Shown here piece by piece: positions 1 to 5,964 of a stretch of DNA of 6,944 bases (position 1 is its first letter; each line of letters opens with the position of its first letter). The translations under genes and the position numbers were made by a program. Under the pieces are notes generated by a model. It searched no databases, had not been told where the DNA came from, and saw only the letters and a list, made by a program, of their open reading frames with translations. The stretch comes from Actinomycetota bacterium (lineage in GTDB: Bacteria > Actinomycetota > Acidimicrobiia > Acidimicrobiales > CADCTF01): positions 1-6,944 of the forward strand of contig JAHWJQ010000111.1 in assembly GCA_019348305.1 (NCBI GenBank), written 5' to 3'.

Positions 1-552
1 GAAATCGGCACCGACACCGCGGACTACGCCTCGGCCATGAGGCGGGTGCTGCGCCAGGACCCAGACGTGATCTTCATCGGCGAGATGCGTGATCCGGAGA
101 CCGTTTGGGCGGCTCTTTCGGCCGCCGAGACGGGCCACCTGGTCATCTCGACGCTGCACACCACCAACGCCGCCGAGACGGTGAACCGCATCGTCGACTT
201 CTTCCCGCCCTTCCAGCAGAAGCAGATCCGCCTCACCCTCGCGTCGTCGTTGAGGGGGGTGGTCTCACAGCGCCTCTTGGAGCGGGCCGACGGCAGCGGG
301 CGCATCCCCACCACCGAGGTGCTGGTGATGACGGGCAGGGTCTTCGACCGCATCGTCGACCCGGAAGCCCAGAACACGATCGAAGAGGTCATCGCCGAGG
401 GCGAGTACTACGGGATGCAGACCTTCGACCAGAGCCTCTTCAGCCTCTACAAGAACGGTCTGGTGGCACTGCGGGACGCGCTGGCCGTCTGCTCGCACCC
501 CCACGACTTCCGCTTGCAGCTGCAGCAGGAGGGGCTGGCCACCAACTTTTGA
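1..552 (+). CDS. pilT: PilT-like type IV pilus retraction ATPase (C-terminal part, 5' end outside window)
   Basis: This is the C-terminal 183 residues of a GspE/PilT-family hexameric secretion ATPase. The frame is open from base 1, so the gene starts upstream; the methionine at 37 is internal. Visible motifs are the Walker B segment DPDVIFIGEMRD (fragment residues 20-31), the His box ETGHLVISTLHTTNA (43-57) and SQRL (89-92). The tail YGMQTFDQSL (137-146) is typical of PilT rather than of the PilB assembly ATPase. Family members power pilus retraction and twitching motility at the cytoplasmic face of the membrane pilus base. The canonical AIRNLIRE helix is not recognisable; its place is taken by QNTIEEVIAEGEYYG (124-138), so this may be a divergent PilT or a PilU-like paralogue. 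The Walker A region lies outside the window. The stop is 35 bases before the CCA-adding enzyme, which appears to have its own promoter. The family call is firm; the PilT/PilU assignment is less so. Confidence 0.9.
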   Translation, partial: EIGTDTADYASAMRRVLRQDPDVIFIGEMRDPETVWAALSAAETGHLVISTLHTTNAAETVNRIVDFFPPFQQKQIRLTLASSLRGVVSQRLLERADGSGRIPTTEVLVMTGRVFDRIVDPEAQNTIEEVIAEGEYYGMQTFDQSLFSLYKNGLVALRDALAVCSHPHDFRLQLQQEGLATNF

Positions 553-553
553 G

Positions 554-580
554 TTGAGTCTCAGGCGCCGCGGATACCCT
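554..580 (+). promoter_or_regulatory. Candidate leaderless promoter of the CCA-adding enzyme gene
   Basis: TACCCT at 575-580 fits the actinobacterial -10 consensus TAnnnT and lies 7 nt before the GTG start at 588, the distance expected if transcription begins on the start codon. TTGAGT at 554-559 is a possible -35, but the 15-nt spacer is short. There is no Shine-Dalgarno sequence before the GTG, which supports a leaderless mRNA. A small inverted repeat, TGAG-T-CTCA, at 555-563 overlaps the candidate -35. This is inferred from sequence only. Confidence 0.5.
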
Positions 581-587
581 CGCCGGC

Positions 588-1967
588 GTGGTCCCCGAGC
601 GCCTGCAACCCCTGGTCGACGAGACGCGGCCTCTGGCCGAGCGGTTCGCGGGCGCCGGCTTCCGCCTCTATCTCGTCGGCGGCGTGGTGCGGGACCTCCT
701 GTTGGGTCGGCTCACCGAGCAGCAGGATCTCGACTTCACCACCGACGCGCTTCCCGACGACATCGAGCGTCTCGTGCGCCCGTGGGCCGATGCGGTGTGG
801 TTGCAGGGCAAGCGGTTCGGGACCATCGGGATGAAGCACGGGGGGCGGTCCTATGAGGTGACCACCCACCGGGCCGACGCCTACGTCCCTGATTCCCGCC
901 GGCCGGAGGTCGCCTTCAGCGGCTCGGTGGAAGCCGACCTGTCGCGCAGGGACTTCACGGTCAACGCCATGGCGCTGGAGCTGACCGGCGACCTCCGGCT
1001 CATCGACCCCTTCGCAGGGGCCGGTGACCTCGCCGCTGGCCGTTTGCGGACACCGCTGTCTCCCGAGGAATCGTTCAACGACGACCCGCTCCGGATGCTG
1101 AGGGCGGCCCGCTTCATCGCCGGCTACCGGCTTCGCCCTGACGACGAGCTGGTGGAGGCCGTGGAGCGGCTCCACCCCCGACTCGAGATCGTGTCCGCCG
1201 AGCGGATCCGCGACGAGCTGGACAAGCTCATGGTGGTCGACCAGCCGGGCGAGGGCCTGTGGTTCCTCACCCGGACCGGGTTGGCCGAGGAGTTCCTGCC
1301 CGAGTTGCCGGCGCTGCGTCTCGAGCAGGACCCCGTCCATCGCCACAAGGACGTCCTGGCCCACACCATCGCCGTGGTCGACAAGACGAGCCCGGACAGG
1401 ATCGTGCGGCTGGCGGCGCTCTTCCACGACGTCGGCAAGCCCAAGACCCGCTCGATCGGTCCCGGCGGCGTCTCGTTCCACCATCACGAGGTGGTGGGGG
1501 CTCGGATGACCCGCGACCGGATGCGGGCGCTGCGCTACCCCACCGAGGACATCGAGGCGGTGAGCCGGCTGGTCGAGCTCCACCTGCGCTTTCACACCTA
1601 CAAGATGGGGTGGAGCGACAGCGCGCTGCGCCGGTACGTGAGAGATGCCGGGCCGCTGCTCGACCGGCTCAACGAGCTCACCCGCTGCGACTGCACGACG
1701 CGCAACCAGCGCCGCGCCGAGGAGCTGGCGCGGCGGATGGACGCGCTCGTTGCCGACATCGCCCGGCTGCGCCAGCGCGAGGAGCTCGAGGCCATCCGGC
1801 CGGACCTCGACGGGCGGCGGGTCATGGAGCTTCTGGGCGTGGGTCCCGGCCCGGTGGTCGGCCAGGCACTGGCGTACCTGCTCGAGCTGCGCCTGGAGGA
1901 AGGGCCACTGGCGGAGGAGGAGGCAGCGGAGAGGTTGCGCAGCTGGTGGGCCGCCCGCCAGGCATGA
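588..1967 (+). CDS. cca: CCA-adding tRNA nucleotidyltransferase, HD-domain type
   Basis: This 459-residue protein is a class II CCA tRNA nucleotidyltransferase, which adds or repairs the 3' CCA end of tRNAs from CTP and ATP in the cytoplasm. The polymerase-beta-like head shows LVGGVVRD (residues 29-36) and the metal-binding pair D47-L-D49 in DLDFTTDA. These are followed by the conserved SRRDFTVNAMA block (119-129) and the neck motif ERIRDELDK (205-213). A C-terminal HD domain carries HRHKDVLAHT (251-260), the metal-binding H280-D281 in LFHDVGK, and a His cluster in VSFHHHEVVG. This head-plus-HD layout and length match the actinobacterial form (PcnA in Mycobacterium). The GTG start at 588 was chosen because it places the family N-terminus correctly and follows a TAnnnT hexamer by 7 nt. 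The stop overlaps the start of the SagB-like gene (ATGA), so the two are probably cotranscribed and translationally coupled. No key residue is missing. Confidence 0.96.
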   Translation: MVPERLQPLVDETRPLAERFAGAGFRLYLVGGVVRDLLLGRLTEQQDLDFTTDALPDDIERLVRPWADAVWLQGKRFGTIGMKHGGRSYEVTTHRADAYVPDSRRPEVAFSGSVEADLSRRDFTVNAMALELTGDLRLIDPFAGAGDLAAGRLRTPLSPEESFNDDPLRMLRAARFIAGYRLRPDDELVEAVERLHPRLEIVSAERIRDELDKLMVVDQPGEGLWFLTRTGLAEEFLPELPALRLEQDPVHRHKDVLAHTIAVVDKTSPDRIVRLAALFHDVGKPKTRSIGPGGVSFHHHEVVGARMTRDRMRALRYPTEDIEAVSRLVELHLRFHTYKMGWSDSALRRYVRDAGPLLDRLNELTRCDCTTRNQRRAEELARRMDALVADIARLRQREELEAIRPDLDGRRVMELLGVGPGPVVGQALAYLLELRLEEGPLAEEEAAERLRSWWAARQA

Positions 1968-3340
1968 AGGTCGGGGCCCTCGAGTACCACCGCCTCACGG
2001 TTCACGTGCCGGGCCGCCTGGGGCGCCGTGACGACCCGAGGACGGTACAGGGCTTCCGCCCCATGGAGCCGAACCGCAAGCCCCCGCCGTTCAAGACCTA
2101 CCCGGGGCTCGCCGCCGAACCCGTCCCGCCCGCGCTCGACGACCTGCTCTTCCTGAGCGCCGGCGTGGTCCGGGTCAAGGACCACCCCGGCTTCGGGCGC
2201 CTCTACTTCCGGGCGGCCGGGTCGGCCGGCAACCTCAGCCCCGTCGAGGTGTACGTGCTGCACGAGGGCCGGGTCCTTCACTACGAACCGGTGCAGCACG
2301 CGCTGAGCGCGGTTGGCCGGGTCGGGGCCGGCCCCACCACCGTCGTGCTCACGGGGGTGCCCTGGCGCACTGGCTGGAAGTACGCCGAGCGCGGGTTCCG
2401 CCATCTGTACTGGGATGCCGGAACGATGCTGAGCCACCTGCTGGCGGCCGCCGCCGGCGACGCCCGGCTGCGGCTGGGGTTCGTCGACTCCGAGGTCGCC
2501 GCTGTCGTGGGCGCCGACGGCGTGAACGAGTTCGCCCTGGCCATGGTCGTGCTCGGCGAGGGTGACCCGCCGGTGTCCCCGCTCGCCGGGCACCCTGCCC
2601 GGCGGGGCTTCCTGGCCGAGCGCCCGGTGGAGTTCCCGCTCATCACGGCGGCACAGCGGGCCGGCGATCTCGCCGACCAGGCGGCGGTCGAGGCGTGGCG
2701 GGCCGCTGCGCCCCAGGCTCCTGCTCCAGCCGACGTCTGCTTCGGCCAACCGCTGGGCGAGGTCGTACGCCGCCGCGGTTCCAGCCGCGACTTCGACCCC
2801 GCGGCGACGGTTCCCACCAGGGTGCTGACCGAGGTGCTGGCGGCAGCGGCGGCCCCCCTCAACGCCGATTTCACTCCCCCGGGCGCCTCGTTGGTCGGCC
2901 ACCACCTGCTCGTGCACGCCGTGGACGGCTTCGACCCCGGGAGCTACCACTCGCCCCGAGAAGGGCGGATAGAGCTTGTCGAGGCGCGCCAGGACTCCCG
3001 GGCGCTGGGCCGGTTCCTCACCCTCGACCAGGACCTGGGCGGCGCCGGCGCCTACACCGTTTTCACGGGAGCCGACCTCGAGGCGGTGACGGCGACGCTG
3101 GGCGACCGCGGCTACCGCTGCGCGCAGCTGGAGGCCGGAGTGATCGAGGGCCGTCTTCACCTCGGTGCCTACGCCCTCGGCTTCGGGGCCACCGGGCTCA
3201 CCTTCTTCGACGAGGAGGTCCGCCGGGCGTTCGCCACCTCCAACTGGCCCATGCTGGCCACCGCCGTCGGCCAGCCCACCTACCGGTCGAAGCGGGGCGG
3301 CGACCCGGGCCGGCCCACGGTGCTGTCGAATTTCGGCTAG
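1964..3340 (+). CDS. SagB/ThcOx-family FMN-dependent dehydrogenase, tandem nitroreductase-like domains
   Basis: This 458-residue protein resembles the SagB/ThcOx branch of the nitroreductase fold, FMN enzymes best known for oxidising azolines to azoles in ribosomal peptides. The N-terminus ALEYHRLT (5-12) is typical. The first half carries the FMN-site segment RAAGSAGNLSPVEVY (83-97) and the family block PWRTGWKYAERGFRHLYWDAG (133-153). A second nitroreductase-like half begins near RRRGSSRDFD (269-278) and ends with GAYALGFGATGLTFFDEE (401-418). Duplicated halves are known in this family, usually with one degenerate; I cannot tell which is active here. No signal peptide or membrane helix is apparent. 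The ATG at 1964 overlaps the cca stop by 4 bases, and no strong Shine-Dalgarno precedes it, so translation probably relies on coupling. No YcaO cyclodehydratase, E1-like protein or short precursor peptide is visible, so a peptide-azole role is unsupported; the substrate is unknown. Its TAG overlaps the stop of the convergent monooxygenase gene inside a shared CTAG. Confidence 0.85.
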   Translation: MKVGALEYHRLTVHVPGRLGRRDDPRTVQGFRPMEPNRKPPPFKTYPGLAAEPVPPALDDLLFLSAGVVRVKDHPGFGRLYFRAAGSAGNLSPVEVYVLHEGRVLHYEPVQHALSAVGRVGAGPTTVVLTGVPWRTGWKYAERGFRHLYWDAGTMLSHLLAAAAGDARLRLGFVDSEVAAVVGADGVNEFALAMVVLGEGDPPVSPLAGHPARRGFLAERPVEFPLITAAQRAGDLADQAAVEAWRAAAPQAPAPADVCFGQPLGEVVRRRGSSRDFDPAATVPTRVLTEVLAAAAAPLNADFTPPGASLVGHHLLVHAVDGFDPGSYHSPREGRIELVEARQDSRALGRFLTLDQDLGGAGAYTVFTGADLEAVTATLGDRGYRCAQLEAGVIEGRLHLGAYALGFGATGLTFFDEEVRRAFATSNWPMLATAVGQPTYRSKRGGDPGRPTVLSNFG

Positions 3341-4497
3341 ATCATCATCTTGGTGATGTCCTCGCCGGCCAGCGCGGCGCCGACGGCGGCATAGGAGCTC
3401 TGGGCGACGCCGGCGTGCTGGGTGAGGGCGTGGATGTCGCGGAGGCGGCGCTGGAGGGGGCAGGAGTTGTAGAGCGCGGTTCCCCCGCCGAGGTTGTAGG
3501 TCGTGTCGACCACCGATGCCGCCAGCTGGGCCACGTGGGCGCCGGTAGCCCGAAGGCGTGCCCGCGCCACGGGGGGCAGCTGGCGGCCCTCGACGGCGGC
3601 CGCCCAGGCTGTCTCGGCCTCGGCGTGCAGCAGTGCCGTGGCTGCCCGCAGGTCGGCATCGGCCTGGCCGAGGCGGTGCTGGAACAGCGGGTTCTCCGCG
3701 ATCCGCTGCGGAGCGAAGGCCGGGCGCTTCCCGCTTGCGGCCAGCGCCGACACCTCCTCGAGGGCACCCGACGCGATCCCCACGCCCACCGCGGCGACGT
3801 AGAGGGCGAACTTGCCGAGCAGGGGGATCTGGAACAGCGGCTCGGATAGCTGGGACGGGCCGAAGATGTCCATGGTCTGGTCGTGGGGGACGAAGGCGTT
3901 CTCGAGGACCAGGTCGTGGCTGCCGGTTCCCCGAAGGCCGCTGACGTGCCAGGTGTCGACAATGGTGAACTCCTGGGCCGGAAGGACCACGGCCCGCAGG
4001 CGCGGGATCCCGTTGGGCCCGGGCTCGGGAGAGCCGCCCGGCCCGAGCACCAGGCAGTGTGCCATCAGCCAGCTGCAGTGCTCGCTCCCACTGGCGAAGG
4101 GCCACCGGCCGCTCGCCTGGTAGCCGCCGTCGACGGGAACCGCGATTCCTTTGGGAGCGAAGGTTCCCCCGCCGATCAGGTCGGGCCCCGAGGCGTAGAG
4201 AGCGTCGAAGCGCTGTTTTGGCAGGAAGGCGAACAGCTCCGAGGTGGTGGCCCCGATCATCGCCGTCCACCCCACCGAGCCGTCGGCCCGAGCGAGCTCC
4301 TCGATGACCCGGAGGATCTCGACGATGCTCAGCTCCTCTCCTCCGTAGGCCCGGGGAAGCCCCATCCGGAAACAGCCAGCGTCGATCAGTTGGTCGAGCA
4401 GGTCCAGGGGCAGCCGGCGAGCCTCCTCCACCTCCTCGGCCCGCTTGGCGATTGCCGGCGCCAGCGCCCGCACCCGGTCGAGGGTCGGTGCCGTCAT
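3337..4497 (-). CDS. Acyl-CoA-dehydrogenase-fold flavin-dependent monooxygenase (HsaA/HpaH-like)
   Basis: This 386-residue protein has the acyl-CoA dehydrogenase fold, but its motifs fit the group of two-component flavin monooxygenases and related oxidoreductases (HsaA and similar) better than true fatty acyl-CoA dehydrogenases. The N-terminal helical domain contains ARRLP (26-30), AGCFRMGLPRAYGGEE (40-55) and ARADGSVGWT (69-78). The central beta domain has GRWPFASGSEHCSW (130-143) and DTWHVSGLRGTGSHD (181-195). The C-terminal 'type 2' domain has YNLGGGTALY (334-343) and CPLQRRLRDIHALTQH (346-361). Relatives hydroxylate aromatic or polyketide-like substrates using reduced flavin from a separate reductase; no typical small flavin reductase gene is in the window. 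The ATG at 4497 follows AAGGA at a 6-nt spacing and overlaps the upstream methyltransferase stop by 4 bases, so the two form an operon. An ordinary acyl-CoA dehydrogenase role cannot be excluded. The stop shares a CTAG with the convergent gene. Confidence 0.85.
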   Translation of the reverse strand: MTAPTLDRVRALAPAIAKRAEEVEEARRLPLDLLDQLIDAGCFRMGLPRAYGGEELSIVEILRVIEELARADGSVGWTAMIGATTSELFAFLPKQRFDALYASGPDLIGGGTFAPKGIAVPVDGGYQASGRWPFASGSEHCSWLMAHCLVLGPGGSPEPGPNGIPRLRAVVLPAQEFTIVDTWHVSGLRGTGSHDLVLENAFVPHDQTMDIFGPSQLSEPLFQIPLLGKFALYVAAVGVGIASGALEEVSALAASGKRPAFAPQRIAENPLFQHRLGQADADLRAATALLHAEAETAWAAAVEGRQLPPVARARLRATGAHVAQLAASVVDTTYNLGGGTALYNSCPLQRRLRDIHALTQHAGVAQSSYAAVGAALAGEDITKMMI

Positions 4498-5240
4498 ATC
4501 CCTTCCTTGCGGGCCCGCACGACGAGGGTGCGGGGGACGTAGCGGAAGGCCTCCCGCCAGAAGATGCTGCGGGGCCCGCTCGGCGTGGGCTCGGGCTCGA
4601 GCAAGACGTCGACGCGGTAGCCGGCGCGGGTCAGGCCCATGTAGAGCTCGGAGATCGTGTGGTGGTAGTCGGTGAACCCGATGCCGTTCCACTCGTAGTC
4701 GATGGGCGTGCGGTCGAAGTACGAGCGCCGGATGAGCAACGGGGCCTCTGGGTGGTCGTCGTCGATCATGTCGTAGGCGGGGTGGGGGAGGCTGAACACC
4801 AGCGGCGCCCCTCGCTTGAGCACCCGGTGCACCTGGCGGAAGACGCGGTTGAGGTCCTCCACGTAGCCGAAGGCGTAGGCCGAAAAGACCAGGTCGATCG
4901 ACTCGGCCCGTACGAAGGCGAGGTCGGCGAGGTCGCTGTGGTGCAGCTCGACCCGCACCCCCTCCCGCTCGCACAAGCGCTTGGCGAAGGCCAGCTGCTC
5001 GGCGGAGAAGTCGACCCCCATGGCCACCGCGCCCTGCTTGGCGAAGGCGATGGAGCACTGCGCCCCTCCGCATCCCAACTCGAGCACCCGCTTGCCCTGG
5101 AGGCCGCCGAGCAGGCGCAGGTCGGCCTCGGTGGGCATGTCGGGGCCGTAGTGGGCTACATCGGTCGGCAGCGCCGCGCCCTGCTGGTAGGCGGCGGCGT
5201 GCCGGTCCCACGCGGCAGCGTTGGCTCCGGACGGGCTCAC
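4494..5240 (-). CDS. Class I SAM-dependent methyltransferase
   Basis: This 248-residue protein is a Rossmann-fold S-adenosylmethionine-dependent methyltransferase of the methyltransferase-11/25 type. Motif I is VLELGCGGAQ (52-61), followed by the acidic ribose-binding residue in GVDFS (75-79). A motif like SDLADLAFVRAESIDLVFSA lies further on, with a VHRVLKRGAPLVFSLPHP segment typical of small-molecule methyltransferases. The N-terminal AAAWDRHAAAYQQG (8-21) is a common cap-helix signature. The substrate cannot be read from sequence. The GTG at 5240 was chosen because it begins just before this cap and sits 6 nt after a TACTCT hexamer. The open frame continues upstream but would run into the divergent gene and has no family resemblance there. 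The TGA overlaps the ATG of the downstream monooxygenase (ATGA), so the two are likely coexpressed and may act on the same compound. Confidence 0.88.
   Translation of the reverse strand: MSPSGANAAAWDRHAAAYQQGAALPTDVAHYGPDMPTEADLRLLGGLQGKRVLELGCGGAQCSIAFAKQGAVAMGVDFSAEQLAFAKRLCEREGVRVELHHSDLADLAFVRAESIDLVFSAYAFGYVEDLNRVFRQVHRVLKRGAPLVFSLPHPAYDMIDDDHPEAPLLIRRSYFDRTPIDYEWNGIGFTDYHHTISELYMGLTRAGYRVDVLLEPEPTPSGPRSIFWREAFRYVPRTLVVRARKEGI
4500..4508 (-). promoter_or_regulatory. Shine-Dalgarno site of the flavin monooxygenase gene
   Basis: On the minus strand AAGGAAGGG precedes the ATG at 4497, with AAGGA 6 nt from the start codon. It lies within the last codons of the methyltransferase gene, and it is the clearest ribosome binding site in the window. 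It supports this ATG as the true start and fits reinitiation after the overlapping TGA. Confidence 0.7.
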
Positions 5241-5246
5241 GCCCCG

Positions 5247-5252
5247 AGAGTA
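5247..5252 (-). promoter_or_regulatory. Candidate -10 element for leaderless transcription of the methyltransferase operon
   Basis: The minus-strand hexamer TACTCT (5252 down to 5247) matches TAnnnT and is 6 nt from the GTG start at 5240. No clear Shine-Dalgarno precedes that start, so a leaderless transcript is plausible. No convincing -35 is seen. It lies in the 28-bp divergent intergenic region. Confidence 0.4.
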
Positions 5253-5254
5253 GG

Positions 5255-5260
5255 CAGTAT
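5255..5260 (+). promoter_or_regulatory. Weak candidate -10 element for the EEP hydrolase gene
   Basis: CAGTAT keeps the A at position 2 and T at position 6 of the -10 consensus and lies 8 nt before the GTG at 5269. It is weaker than the other two candidate promoters. A short GGGG run at 5261-5264, too close to the GTG for a good ribosome site, is the only alternative initiation signal. Confidence 0.22.
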
Positions 5261-5268
5261 GGGGCACC

Positions 5269-5964
5269 GTGCGCCGTATTAGGGCAGTGACCTTCAACAT
5301 TCTCCACGGCCAGCGGGGTGACGGCAGCGGCGTTGTGGACGTCGAGCAGCTGGGCCGCTGCACCGCCAGCTTCGACGCCGACCTGCTCGCCCTGCAGGAG
5401 GTGGACGTGGGCGTGCCCCGCTCGGCCCGGGCCGACCAGCCCGCCGCAGTGGCTCTGGCCACCGGCATGGAGGTGGTGTTCGGCCGGGCCCACCGGGTCA
5501 GGGGTGTCGGCAAGTACGGCAACGCGCTGCTGGCCCGCGGCCCGATTTCGGAGGTGGAGGTGCTGCGGCTGCCCAAATCAGCCCACCGCCACGAGCCCCG
5601 GGCCGCCATCCTGGCCACCGTCGACCTCGATGGCGTCGCGCTGTCGGTGGCCGTCACCCACCTGTCGATACACCGGCCCGAGGTCCACGACCAGCTGGCC
5701 GCGGTGGTCGACGCGCTCGTCCGCCGCCCGCCTCCGCTCGTGCTGCTGGGCGATCTCAACCTGCTGCCGGAGGAGGTCGCGCCCGTGGTGGAGGCTGCCG
5801 GGCTCACCCTCGTCGACGGAGAGCCCACCTTCCCGGCCCCCGAGCCCCGCATCCGCATCGACCACCTCGCCACCGCCGGCCTCACCCCCGTCGACACGAA
5901 GGTGGTGGCCACCGCCTGTTCCGATCACAGGGCGCTCGTGGTGGAGTTGGAGCAGCCGGGGTGA
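5269..5964 (+). CDS. Endonuclease/exonuclease/phosphatase (EEP) family metal-dependent hydrolase
   Basis: This 231-residue protein belongs to the EEP superfamily (DNase I, exonuclease III, sphingomyelinase and inositol-phosphate phosphatase fold). The catalytic set looks complete: N10 in VTFNILHG, E44 in LALQEVD, H131 in THLSIH, D162 and N164 in LLGDLNLLP, D198 in RIDHLAT, and D219-H220 in SDHRALVVELE. Such enzymes cleave phosphodiester or phosphomonoester bonds using Mg2+. Its small size without extra domains does not show whether the substrate is nucleic acid, phospholipid or a sugar/inositol phosphate. No signal peptide is apparent, so it is probably cytoplasmic. The GTG start at 5269 puts the first beta strand (IRAVTFN) at residues 4-10, where the family expects it. 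An upstream ATG at 5259 is in another frame and stops after seven codons. The gene is divergent from the methyltransferase operon and is followed by a second methyltransferase with a TGATG junction. Confidence 0.9.
   Translation: MRRIRAVTFNILHGQRGDGSGVVDVEQLGRCTASFDADLLALQEVDVGVPRSARADQPAAVALATGMEVVFGRAHRVRGVGKYGNALLARGPISEVEVLRLPKSAHRHEPRAAILATVDLDGVALSVAVTHLSIHRPEVHDQLAAVVDALVRRPPPLVLLGDLNLLPEEVAPVVEAAGLTLVDGEPTFPAPEPRIRIDHLATAGLTPVDTKVVATACSDHRALVVELEQPG

Noticed and set aside
581..588. The palindrome CGCCGGCG before cca as a terminator stem for the pilT-like gene.
   Set aside because: There is no loop and no T-run; short GC palindromes are common at this base composition.
1259..1963. An in-frame upstream extension of the SagB-like protein by 235 residues.
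   Set aside because: The extension is a low-complexity Arg/Pro/Gly shadow of the cca C-terminus. The family N-terminus (ALEYHRLT) begins right after the ATG at 1964.
1964..3340. A ribosomal-peptide azole (TOMM) biosynthesis cluster around the SagB-like gene.
   Set aside because: No YcaO, E1-like or precursor peptide gene is present in the window; the SagB-like gene alone does not support it.
1598..4270. A very long minus-strand open frame (890 codons) opposite the cca and SagB-like genes.
   Set aside because: It is rich in Arg, Pro and Gly with no domain signature and lies opposite two well-supported genes. High GC removes stop codons in shadow frames.
5259..5282. A seven-codon ATG mini-ORF overlapping the start of the EEP gene.
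   Set aside because: It has no ribosome binding site or leader-peptide character, and the ATG is likely chance inside the promoter region.
5241..5912. An in-frame upstream extension of the minus-strand methyltransferase.
   Set aside because: It is antisense to the EEP gene, is low-complexity Ser/Arg/Thr rich, and has no methyltransferase features. The cap helices start just after the GTG at 5240.
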